The notes beneath the pieces are model-generated. The model did not search any database and was not told the DNA's origin. It worked only from the letters and a program-made list of their open reading frames with translations. This document shows positions 51,685 to 63,094 of a stretch of 64,000 nt of DNA, one piece after another. The translations under genes and the position numbers were made by a program. Positions within the stretch are counted from its first letter, which is position 1. Every line of letters begins with the position of its first letter. The stretch comes from Paraglaciecola chathamensis S18K6. GTDB taxonomy: Bacteria; Pseudomonadota; Gammaproteobacteria; Enterobacterales; Alteromonadaceae. The DNA lies in contig BAEM01000007.1 of assembly GCA_000314955.1 (NCBI GenBank), positions 1 through 64,000 on the forward strand. The letters are read 5' to 3'.

Positions 51685-53541
51685 TCATCGTGTCACCTCT
51701 ACCATCACAGACGTTGAGAGCCCTGTACGTTGATAAGTGGGCGCTTTATTGGCCGCTAAAGGCTGTGCATCTTCCCAAGAATAAGCACGAACTGTTGCCT
51801 GCCCCACTTTGTGTGCTTTGATCTGCCCAAATTTGTCAACGCTGACGATATCTGGGGCGCTGGACTCCCAAATAACACCTTGCCTTTGGGCGTGTTTAGG
51901 TAAAGCGTTGACATGAAGTGTTACGCTGTCACCAGGTGATAAGTGTGTTTGTGCTGCATCAATACTTAGTTGCGTAACTGGGGTTAATTTATGTTTGTCT
52001 AAGATGGCCCCAAGGTAGCGATAAGCATCAGCTTGCTGCGCTGTAAGGTGCGAGATATCCAAGCCGCTGAAACGCTTTAACTTCCATTTCTTTTCAACAA
52101 CCTTGCTCCCTTGACGCTCAAGGGGGTCAGTACGCAAATCAAAAAACCTGCCTTCAGGGAAGTCTTTATCTGGTGCATAGCGCTTAAAGTGTTTATTGAA
52201 TGCGTAGCGCAAAACCTTATCTTCGTCTTTGTAGGTCTCATTGCCGATATACCAGGTGTAAATGTACTGCCTGTGCTCGTCGTTTCTCTGGCCTGTTGCT
52301 TGGGGCCAAAAGCTGATGCCATCTATTTGCTGAGCATTCGGTAGCTCGATACCAGCGGCTTGCGCAATCGTTGGATAAATATCGGTTAAATTAACGAGTC
52401 CATCATAGGTGCGATATTCAGTTGAATTTCCAGCTGGAATTTTCCCCGGATAATGCAGCACCAAGGGCACATGTAAGCCGTTGTCTGCGTTGCCGCCTTT
52501 TCTACCAGGATAAATGCTTCCATCAGGTAGCACATGGCCGAAAGTTTCTTTGGTCCCGTTATCGCCCATAACCACGATTAAGGTGTTATCGAGCAAATCT
52601 TGCTGGCGCAACTTTTCCACCACATTTCCTATCATTTTGTCCATGTAGCGGATCATGTCCGGGAAGTATTGGCGATCATCTCCTCGCGTGTTGTTGTAGT
52701 CGGCATTTTCAGGGAACTCATCAAATATCGATTCAGGTTGTGTATCAGGTGTCGGCTTATGATCGTCATGCACTAAAATCATCGGGTAATACAAGAAAAA
52801 AGGATTGTGTTTGTTTTGTTCTATAAACCGTAACGCATGGCGATTAATAATGTCTGGCCCGTACCAACGTCTGCCCGTCTCAGGGTCGAGGTCATTTCGG
52901 CTGTTGTAATTGTGCACTTGACCATTTATCACAAGGTTCGGATTAATATACCGTTGGCCTTCAGTTACCACATCAAAGGCGGCGTAATCATCCCAACCAA
53001 ACTCGCTTATATAGTCTTTGCCTGATACCTCTACTGTGCCGCGGGTTTGTTTCCACTTTCCAAATAGGCCTGTGGCGTACCCTGCTTTTTTAAAGGCATC
53101 GCCAAAGGTTAAATCAGAGCTATGCTGAGATTTTGGTTGAAGGTAATTCCTGTCGTTTCGTTTGCCACTCATCAAGGCAATTCGCGTGTTTTCACAGATT
53201 GGATAAGCAAAGGCTCGATCTATTCGTATACCTTGCTGCGCCAATGCATCGATACTCTCAGTAGCGAACTCTTCCTTGGTAAATTCACCGTCATAACTGT
53301 GTAATCTGTTTGCCCCGTATGCCGTCACACCATAGTGACTCAAATCATCAATAAGGATCAGTACCACATTGGTATGTGTTTGATGTGCTTTATCTATTTC
53401 CGATTGCGGTGTAGCAGCTTCAACTGACGTCTCAAGGCTAGCAGTATCATTTTCTCCAGAGAGCCTAGTACAGGCCGTTAATAACAGCGAAGCGATTACA
53501 CAACCAAATAAACCGACGATCATTACCTGCATAGGACACAA
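51685..53541 (-). CDS. Sulfatase-like lipoprotein with C-x-N-x-R signature
   Basis: A 618-aa sulfatase-fold protein with a lipoprotein signal (lipobox LLTAC, Cys24). Asp65-Asp66 in VVLILIDDLSHYG are the expected metal ligands. The modification motif, normally C-x-P-x-R, reads C-E-N-T-R (116-120) in YPICENTRIALMSGKR, so Pro is Asn118. VVMGDNGTKETFG and GRKGGNADNG are normal sulfatase features. A C-terminal Big_2-like Ig domain (about 525-600, VIWESSAPDIVSVDKFGQIKA) is an unusual addition. The Cys and Arg are kept, so it may still be matured and active. It is first in a unit with the AraC and second sulfatase genes. Confidence 0.85.
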   Translation of the reverse strand: MCPMQVMIVGLFGCVIASLLLTACTRLSGENDTASLETSVEAATPQSEIDKAHQTHTNVVLILIDDLSHYGVTAYGANRLHSYDGEFTKEEFATESIDALAQQGIRIDRAFAYPICENTRIALMSGKRNDRNYLQPKSQHSSDLTFGDAFKKAGYATGLFGKWKQTRGTVEVSGKDYISEFGWDDYAAFDVVTEGQRYINPNLVINGQVHNYNSRNDLDPETGRRWYGPDIINRHALRFIEQNKHNPFFLYYPMILVHDDHKPTPDTQPESIFDEFPENADYNNTRGDDRQYFPDMIRYMDKMIGNVVEKLRQQDLLDNTLIVVMGDNGTKETFGHVLPDGSIYPGRKGGNADNGLHVPLVLHYPGKIPAGNSTEYRTYDGLVNLTDIYPTIAQAAGIELPNAQQIDGISFWPQATGQRNDEHRQYIYTWYIGNETYKDEDKVLRYAFNKHFKRYAPDKDFPEGRFFDLRTDPLERQGSKVVEKKWKLKRFSGLDISHLTAQQADAYRYLGAILDKHKLTPVTQLSIDAAQTHLSPGDSVTLHVNALPKHAQRQGVIWESSAPDIVSVDKFGQIKAHKVGQATVRAYSWEDAQPLAANKAPTYQRTGLSTSVMVEVTR

Positions 53542-53558
53542 ACCCCAGAAAACAAACT

Positions 53559-53574
53559 TTTACATATGATACAC
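53559..53574 (+). promoter_or_regulatory. Galactan-locus operator candidate, site F
   Basis: TTTACATATGATACAC in the 100-base divergent gap between the sulfatase (start 53541) and the GH3 gene (start 53642); it could serve both. Confidence 0.6.
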
Positions 53575-53641
53575 ATAATTTATATTTAATGTATACTGCT
53601 TTACCTATTTCTGTTGCATTAATGTAAATAAAGAGGCTTAG

Positions 53642-55843
53642 ATGATAATTAGAAACGCAGCAATGTCCTTACTCGCTTTGTGTGTAGCAACGCCTGCTTT
53701 AGCAAATGACCAACCCTGGTTTGATACCCAACTTCCTACTCAAAAGCGTATCGATTTGTTAATTGATGCAATGACGCTTAAAGAGAAAACATCCCAGCTG
53801 GTCAATGGCAATGTAGCCATAGAGCGTCTTGGATTACCTGAATACGACTTTTGGAACGAAGCATTGCACGGCGTAGCAAGAAACGGCCGGGCAACGGTTT
53901 TCCCTCAAGCCATAGGAATGGCAGCAACATTTGATCAACACCTGTTGCTAAAAGCTGCATCGGTGATTTCGGATGAAGCTAGAGCAAAATTCAATGTTTC
54001 CAGCGAAATAGGCAACCGCAGTAAGTACTCAGGATTAACGTTCTGGACACCCAATATCAATATTTTCAGAGATCCTCGTTGGGGACGAGGTCAAGAAACC
54101 TATGGCGAAGACCCTTATCTTACTGCGCAAATGGGCAAGGCCATGGTAAATGGCCTGCAAGGGGACCACCCCAAATATTTGAAAACAGCCGCGGCGGCAA
54201 AGCACTTTGCCGTGCACTCTGGCCCTGAAGCACTGCGCCATGAGTTTGATGCTATCGCCAGCCCAAAAGATATGTACGAAACCTATTTTCCTGCCTTTGA
54301 AGCTCTCGTCACAGAGGCAAATGTCGAAACCGTTATGGCCGCTTATAACCGAGTCAACGGGCATCCTGCTGGGGGCTCAGACTTTTTACTCAATACCGTG
54401 CTAAGGGACAAATGGGGATTTAGCGGACACGTGGTGTCAGACTGCTGGGGGTTAGCTGATTTTCATCAATATCATAAGGTGACCGCCAACGCCGTAGAGT
54501 CTGCCGCTTTGGCCATCAATACCGGTACGGATTTAAACTGTGGGGCTGTCTACAATGCACTTCCCGATGCAGTTGAAGCGGGCCTAGTTGACGAAAAAAC
54601 CATAGATAAACGTCTGTCTAAGGTACTGGCCACTAAATTTAAGTTAGGCTTTTTTGACCCTAAAGATGATAACCCGTACAACAATATTTCTGCTGACGTC
54701 GTCAATTCAGAGGCGCATGCACAAGTCGCTTACGAAATGGCGGTTAAATCGATTGTGCTTTTGCAGAATAAAAACAACATCTTGCCCTTAGATAGAAATA
54801 TTCGAAACCTGTATGTTACCGGCCCATTTGCCAGTAGCAGCGAAGTCTTGCTGGGAAATTATTACGGTTTGAGTGGTAAAACCACAAATATTCTCGATGG
54901 CATTACTGCCAATGTCAGTGTCGGCACCACAATTAATTACAAACAAGGCATTTTGCCCTATCAAGCTAACGTAAACCCGATTGACTGGACAACAGGTGAA
55001 GCCAAGCAAATGGGCGATGTTATCATTGCCGTGATGGGGCTATCTGGCGCTTACGAGGGTGAAGAAGGTGAAGCGATAGCGTCCCCACACAAAGGCGATA
55101 GGCTCTCTTTAGATTTACCTGAACACCAAATTGCATTTTTACGTAAATTGCGAAAAGACAATGATAAGCCAGTTATTGTGGTTTTGACCGCAGGTACGCC
55201 AGTCAACTTAACCGAAATAGCAGAACTTGCTGACGCCATTGTATTTGCTTGGTACCCAGGCCAAGAAGGCGGAAAAGCCGTGGCCGATATTCTGTTCGGC
55301 GAGCGCTCGCCTTCCGGTCGCTTACCTATCACGTTTCCTAAATCAGAAGCGCAACTGCCTCCTTACGATGACTACAGCATGCAAGAGCGTACTTACCGCT
55401 ATATGACACAAGAGCCTATGTATCCGTTTGGTTTCGGCTTAAGTTATGCGCAAGTCAAATTTGATAACATTACGCTTGGTAACACTCAGGCACTTGCCAG
55501 CAAAAACGAGCCGCAAGAGAACATGACGGTAACTGTGAATGTCACCAATACAGGGGAGCGCGAGTTTGAAGAAGTGGTTCAGCTTTATCTTAAAACGCCT
55601 GACGCCGGTGTCAGCCAACCCCTTCACTCGCTCAAAGGGTTTACCCGAATCAAATTGGCTGCTGGGCAAACCGAACAAGTGCTATTCAACATCCCGAAGA
55701 AGCACTTGTATTCCATAAATGCGCAAGGCAAACCAGTGCTACTAAAAGGTCAGTATAGTGTCATCGTGGGTAATGCCTCGCCTGGCAATCGCAGTGAAAC
55801 ACTAGGTGCTGCTAAACCACAAATAGCCAAGTTCGTTATCTAA
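53642..55843 (+). CDS. Secreted GH3 glycosidase
   Basis: A 733-aa GH3 enzyme with a signal peptide (1-22, ending ALAN). The N-terminal barrel has DPRWGRGQETYGEDPYL (144-160), KHFAVHSGPE (187-196) and nucleophile Asp267 in GHVVSDCWG. The alpha/beta sandwich has FAWYPGQEGG, and a C-terminal fibronectin-III-like domain follows. The VSDCWG form and QETYGEDP resemble the beta-xylosidase/glucosidase branch. In a galactan locus it may act on beta-linked side chains or on mixed algal glucan/xylan; the substrate is open. A strong terminator follows. Confidence 0.9.
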   Translation: MIIRNAAMSLLALCVATPALANDQPWFDTQLPTQKRIDLLIDAMTLKEKTSQLVNGNVAIERLGLPEYDFWNEALHGVARNGRATVFPQAIGMAATFDQHLLLKAASVISDEARAKFNVSSEIGNRSKYSGLTFWTPNINIFRDPRWGRGQETYGEDPYLTAQMGKAMVNGLQGDHPKYLKTAAAAKHFAVHSGPEALRHEFDAIASPKDMYETYFPAFEALVTEANVETVMAAYNRVNGHPAGGSDFLLNTVLRDKWGFSGHVVSDCWGLADFHQYHKVTANAVESAALAINTGTDLNCGAVYNALPDAVEAGLVDEKTIDKRLSKVLATKFKLGFFDPKDDNPYNNISADVVNSEAHAQVAYEMAVKSIVLLQNKNNILPLDRNIRNLYVTGPFASSSEVLLGNYYGLSGKTTNILDGITANVSVGTTINYKQGILPYQANVNPIDWTTGEAKQMGDVIIAVMGLSGAYEGEEGEAIASPHKGDRLSLDLPEHQIAFLRKLRKDNDKPVIVVLTAGTPVNLTEIAELADAIVFAWYPGQEGGKAVADILFGERSPSGRLPITFPKSEAQLPPYDDYSMQERTYRYMTQEPMYPFGFGLSYAQVKFDNITLGNTQALASKNEPQENMTVTVNVTNTGEREFEEVVQLYLKTPDAGVSQPLHSLKGFTRIKLAAGQTEQVLFNIPKKHLYSINAQGKPVLLKGQYSVIVGNASPGNRSETLGAAKPQIAKFVI

Positions 55844-55855
55844 AAACCCACCAAA

Positions 55856-55899
55856 AAGGCCAACATAGATTGAAGTGACCCCCAATAGTTGGCCTTTCT
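55856..55899 (+). terminator. Intrinsic terminator of the GH3 gene
   Basis: AAGGCCAAC and GTTGGCCTT form a 9-bp perfect stem with a 23-base loop, followed by TCTCTTT. Confidence 0.7.
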
Positions 55900-55942
55900 C
55901 TTTGGTTTACCCGCATACTCGCTGATTCAGCTGTCATACTGC

Positions 55943-55984
55943 ACTTAAATATGCGTACTTAAATATGCGTACTTAGATATGGGT
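55943..55984 (+). repeat. Three tandem 14-bp repeats
   Basis: ACTTAAATATGCGT twice without change, then ACTTAGATATGGGT, just beyond the stop of the minus-strand GH16 gene. Confidence 0.75.
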
Positions 55985-55995
55985 AAGAGTGCGAA

Positions 55996-57390
55996 TTAAT
56001 TGTTCGTCACTATTCTCATAGCAATGTTATCAAACACAGTACTATTAACTTCAGCGCCATCAACTTTAGTGCTGCCTTGCTCAGCACCACTCATACGCAG
56101 TGTGATTTTTTGCCCCTCTTGCCCCGAAAAGCGCAAGGTATAAGAAGAAAACGTATCAGCTGAAATACTCACCGACTCGAGTATTTCCCCCTGTTCATCT
56201 AACACATTTAACGTGCCTTTCGTCGCGTCTACTTTGTTGGTATTTTTAGCGTATACAGAAATCTGATACTCAGCGTCCTCAGTCAAGGTTACCCTTTGCT
56301 GTACATGACTTTGAGCGCCTAGTTTAACGCCCCATGCTTGGGTGTAACTCATATTCGGTGCGTCAGTAAAATTCGCTTGCTCACCCACCAGCTGCCAGCT
56401 TTTAGCTCGCATTGACGATTCAAACCCAGCATCCCTTAACAGGTTATCAGCAGATGACTGCAACTGATAGCTACGCACATGGTCGTAATAAGCCGTATTA
56501 ATTTCAGGGTCATCTAATTCACTCTCGCTTGGATACGGTGCGTGGCCTTCAGGTATCCATTTAGGTTGCCAATTATACGTTTCAACTACCATGCGTAATG
56601 ACATCTCACTGTCAAAAGGTAAGCGGTCTCTCTCGTGGGCAAGGTCAACTGTGCCGGTGAGCTTGCCGTTAAAATAAAAGTGCATTTGATTTGGAGTGAC
56701 CCACCACATTGAATAGGTGTTAAAGTCCTCAGAAAGCTTAGCTTTGCTGTCATATTTCGTGCCCTTTGAAATATAAGGCGCCCCTTGGCATTTTCCGTCA
56801 ACCATTTCGCTTGGTTTGTAGTGCGTATTTGAACGCATTACGTTAGCCCAGTTATCTTCTGGCCAGCCACCAATTGTCTCCAAAATATCCAGCTCGGTTG
56901 AATGATACTGACCACAGCCTTCCTCTCTTGCGTCCGCCTGATCAGAATGCAGCCAAAAAGTAGTCGACATTTTGGTTTTCGACGCTTTGATACGTGCTTC
57001 AAAGTAACCAAAGGTGGTAGGCATTTTTCCAGATACAGCAGCACCCGCCATGGAGTATGTGTCGTTAGGCTTAGGGTGAGTCGAAGTTTTGAGCTCTAAG
57101 TTGCCGTTTGCTACTTTCACATTCTCTTTTAAAAACTCTGCCGGTGGTCGTCCCTGCCAAGTCGTAATGTGGTCGCGCCATTTTGTGCTATCGAGCTGAT
57201 GTGTATTAAACTCATCAGACATGCTTTGAATAGGCACCCATTCAAAGCCCTCTGGAGCTTGCGGTAAATAACTTGGGACACTGCTTGGTGCCGCCACAGT
57301 AGACATATCGTTATTACTTTGTTGGCAGCCTACCAAGCATAGCGCAGCCGCTAAGGCCGTTAGTACCGGCCCGTTGTTGTTAGCAATCAT
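55996..57390 (-). CDS. GH16 endo-galactanase lipoprotein with C-terminal binding module
   Basis: A 464-aa GH16 enzyme with a lipoprotein signal (lipobox LVGC, Cys22). The catalytic motif is E-L-D-I-L-E at 166-171 in YHSTELDILETIGG, preceded by FGYFEARIKASKTKMSTTFWLHS. The barrel ends near 310, and a CBM-like jelly roll starts at NLLRDAGFESSMRAKSW (about 318-464). Residue choice around the motif and the WQGRPPAEFLKENV loop recall the porphyranase/agarase branches rather than laminarinases, but I cannot fix the subfamily. It is 42 bases downstream of a GH29 gene on the same strand. Confidence 0.86.
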   Translation of the reverse strand: MIANNNGPVLTALAAALCLVGCQQSNNDMSTVAAPSSVPSYLPQAPEGFEWVPIQSMSDEFNTHQLDSTKWRDHITTWQGRPPAEFLKENVKVANGNLELKTSTHPKPNDTYSMAGAAVSGKMPTTFGYFEARIKASKTKMSTTFWLHSDQADAREEGCGQYHSTELDILETIGGWPEDNWANVMRSNTHYKPSEMVDGKCQGAPYISKGTKYDSKAKLSEDFNTYSMWWVTPNQMHFYFNGKLTGTVDLAHERDRLPFDSEMSLRMVVETYNWQPKWIPEGHAPYPSESELDDPEINTAYYDHVRSYQLQSSADNLLRDAGFESSMRAKSWQLVGEQANFTDAPNMSYTQAWGVKLGAQSHVQQRVTLTEDAEYQISVYAKNTNKVDATKGTLNVLDEQGEILESVSISADTFSSYTLRFSGQEGQKITLRMSGAEQGSTKVDGAEVNSTVFDNIAMRIVTNN

Positions 57391-57432
57391 AGAAAATTCC
57401 TAATATTAGATAAAGAATGATTCCCTGAGCGT

Positions 57433-59001
57433 TTAAAGCACGTCAGGGGGAAGGTCAGCTAATTCGATTTTGATCCCAAGCGCATATTTGGCCGGACGCT
57501 TATTAGGTAGGCTTACTCTGAGCTTATCCGCATCTTGTTGCCAGTCGAGCTCCTTGTCGGTCGCTAATAAAGAAACGCGTTTAATCCGGTCAATCAAATG
57601 GTGTTGCTCACTACCCAGAGCGTTAAAGGAGATACTGCTTTGTTCTTGCGGCCAATCGAGTACAAAGGCATAAATCGTTTGGCCTTTTCGGGTATAGCGG
57701 ATATCTCGCGAGGTATAGCCTGTGTCTTTATGATTGCCATGCAATACAAGTTTGGCATTCGTAGGACCTTGCCCGAATACGCTAAAAGGTCTTGTTTGGT
57801 AGATCCCCTCGCCGTTTTGCTCCAGCCAATCGCCTAGCTCCATTAGTACATCGACTTGATCTTGCGAGATAACCCCGTTCACATCAGGAGCCACGTTGAG
57901 CAGCAACGAGCCATTTTTACTTACGATATCAATTAGATCGCCAATCAACTTATCCGCTGGCATAGTTTGCCAATCGTCATTGTAAGACCAGCGCCACCCC
58001 CCGAGTGACATGTCTGTTTGCCACGGCATCTCGCGTATACGGTCTAATTTACCTGACTCCACATCGAGCACTGCCGCTCCATCTGGTATGGGCTTGTAGC
58101 TAATATTTTTATAATTTAATACCACACCTTGGTCGTTTTTAACGCCCTGGTTGTAATATTGGGCAAGCAGCGATTTACGCTTTTCTTCGTACTCTGGGTT
58201 AGAAAATCCTAAATCAAACCAGAGTAAGTCGGGTTCGTAGCTTTTCATCATATCCATGCTTCGGGCAAACCACTTGTTTACATGCTCTTCACTGTGGGGA
58301 TCGGTAATAGCGTGAGGTTTTCCATAAAAGTCTGCAAACGCCGGGTCAACCGTATCCGTTCCTTCTTTGTAACCCCACCAGTACCAACCATAAGCATAAT
58401 GGGAAGACATACCCACCTTCATGCCCTTCTCTCTAGCTGCTTCGAAAATCTCTCCTACAACATCCCGCTTAGGCCCCATGTTGACGGCGTCCCAACGGGT
58501 GATATTTGAGTCGTACATTGCAAAACCATCGCAATGTTCAGCCACAGGTACAACGTATTTCGCTCCTGCCTTTTCGAATAACGCTATCCATTGCTTGGCA
58601 TCAAAATCTTTACCGTGAAATTTGGGAATGAAATCCTTATAGCCAAATTCTTGTGTGCCTCCATAGTGCTCTATGTGATGCTGGTAGACTTTGTTAACTC
58701 TATCTGGATTCGGATTACCTTTAATATCAATAGTTTGCTCTCGATACATATGGTATCCATAAAATGGCCCTAAGTATTTAGGCACCACATAAGGGCCCCA
58801 ATGTATGAAGATCCCTAACTTTCCATCTTGGAACCATTGCGGTGTCTCATACTGTTTCAACGATTCCCACGTGGCTTCATAAGGACCAGAAATAAAAGAG
58901 TCTGATTGATTAGCTGACGTTTCTTGAGCGGCGACTTGCACACTGATACAGGTGCTCAAAATCGTCCCTAATATCGCACTAAAATATATAAAGCGAGCCA
59001 T
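57433..59001 (-). CDS. GH29 alpha-L-fucosidase/alpha-L-galactosidase
   Basis: A 522-aa secreted GH29 enzyme (signal peptide to about residue 25, ending QVAA). KLGIFIHWGPYVVPKYLGPFYGYHMYREQ (61-89), YVVPVAEHCDGFAMYDSN (149-166), GPKRDVVGEI and nucleophile Asp263 in PDLLWFDLGF are conserved, and VSKNGSLLLNVAP closes the barrel. It differs clearly from the GH29 at 47064-48644, notably in the longer insert after GIFIHWG, so the two probably have different linkages or sulfation demands. It is transcribed with the GH16 lipoprotein gene. Confidence 0.87.
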   Translation of the reverse strand: MARFIYFSAILGTILSTCISVQVAAQETSANQSDSFISGPYEATWESLKQYETPQWFQDGKLGIFIHWGPYVVPKYLGPFYGYHMYREQTIDIKGNPNPDRVNKVYQHHIEHYGGTQEFGYKDFIPKFHGKDFDAKQWIALFEKAGAKYVVPVAEHCDGFAMYDSNITRWDAVNMGPKRDVVGEIFEAAREKGMKVGMSSHYAYGWYWWGYKEGTDTVDPAFADFYGKPHAITDPHSEEHVNKWFARSMDMMKSYEPDLLWFDLGFSNPEYEEKRKSLLAQYYNQGVKNDQGVVLNYKNISYKPIPDGAAVLDVESGKLDRIREMPWQTDMSLGGWRWSYNDDWQTMPADKLIGDLIDIVSKNGSLLLNVAPDVNGVISQDQVDVLMELGDWLEQNGEGIYQTRPFSVFGQGPTNAKLVLHGNHKDTGYTSRDIRYTRKGQTIYAFVLDWPQEQSSISFNALGSEQHHLIDRIKRVSLLATDKELDWQQDADKLRVSLPNKRPAKYALGIKIELADLPPDVL

Positions 59002-59336
59002 TAGCCTCTATCCTCATCAAAAATCTGCTACACAATCACCACAAAACTATCACATATAAATAACAACATTCAAATTTAAATTAAATGTATTACTGTTCAA
59101 ATGTGAGACACACCCAAGGCGTAAACCATAAAACGCGCCATACAAACCAGGTTGTACCAACCCACATTAATAAGTGCCCCTTAAGAACGCACCCAGCGGT
59201 TTTTGATAAAGGCGTCGCTATGTCGTAATGACTGTTCTTTTTCAAATAGTGAGAACTTTCTATTCGTGAGAACTTTTCAATTCGTGAGGACTTCCAATTC
59301 GCGAAAACGCAGAGCAGAAGCCGCTGGGACATTCCT
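59002..59336. promoter_or_regulatory. Upstream region of the GH29-GH16 unit
   Basis: 335 bases with no gene. A weaker operator candidate G (ATCACATATAAATAAC, 59049-59064) lies 48 bases before the GH29 start, and a tandem repeat array is at 59249-59300. Confidence 0.5.
59249..59300 (+). repeat. Three tandem 17-18-bp repeats
   Basis: GTGAGAACTTTCTATTC, GTGAGAACTTTTCAATTC and GTGAGGACTTCCAATTC, followed by a partial GCGAAAAC, immediately beyond the end of the mutarotase-like gene. Confidence 0.7.
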
Positions 59337-59687
59337 TCAGGCGAGTTTTAAATCATATATTTTTTCCATCTCCACCCACTTCTGCCCTTCCTTTGCCCAA
59401 GGTAACGGCTTTTGAAACTTCCACATTAGAGCTTCCCATTCATCACTCTTTGCTTTGCCCTCAGGCGTTGACGGTAACGCGTTAGGATCATAGTGCTCGT
59501 TTGTTTCCATTATCATAAAAAGCCTATCCCCTAGATGATAAATTTCCATATCGACTATGCCCATCTCGCGCATATTTTGAGTGATTTCTGGCCATGCCTT
59601 ATCTGGTTTATGAAACGCTATATATTGTTCTATCAGCACGGGATCATCGATTAAATCTAACGCTAGGCAGTAACGTTTGTGGGCCAT
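59337..59687 (-). CDS. L-rhamnose mutarotase-family protein
   Basis: A 116-aa protein of the RhaM/DUF718 family. The sequence H-K-P-D-K-A-W-P-E-I (26-35) with its conserved His and WPE, and the dimer strand DMEIYHLGDRLFMIMET, are characteristic. The family interconverts alpha and beta anomers of L-rhamnose or L-fucose-type sugars. Next to GH29 genes it probably handles L-fucose or L-galactose, but the anomer substrate is not visible in sequence. It is divergent from the LacZ-type GH2 gene. Confidence 0.82.
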   Translation of the reverse strand: MAHKRYCLALDLIDDPVLIEQYIAFHKPDKAWPEITQNMREMGIVDMEIYHLGDRLFMIMETNEHYDPNALPSTPEGKAKSDEWEALMWKFQKPLPWAKEGQKWVEMEKIYDLKLA

Positions 59688-59788
59688 GTGTATTCCTTAG
59701 ATCAAAATTTGTCAGTAATAAATGCATAAAACAATTGTTGTTAAATTGTAAATACGGTACATTTTAATTAAATATGAATCAATCAATT

Positions 59789-63093
<3,305 letters not shown>

Positions 63094-63094
63094 C

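Noticed and set aside
53642..55843. GH3 as part of a separate xylan or glucan locus
   Set aside because: It shares an operator-bearing promoter gap with a galactan sulfatase; one GH3 alone does not define another locus.
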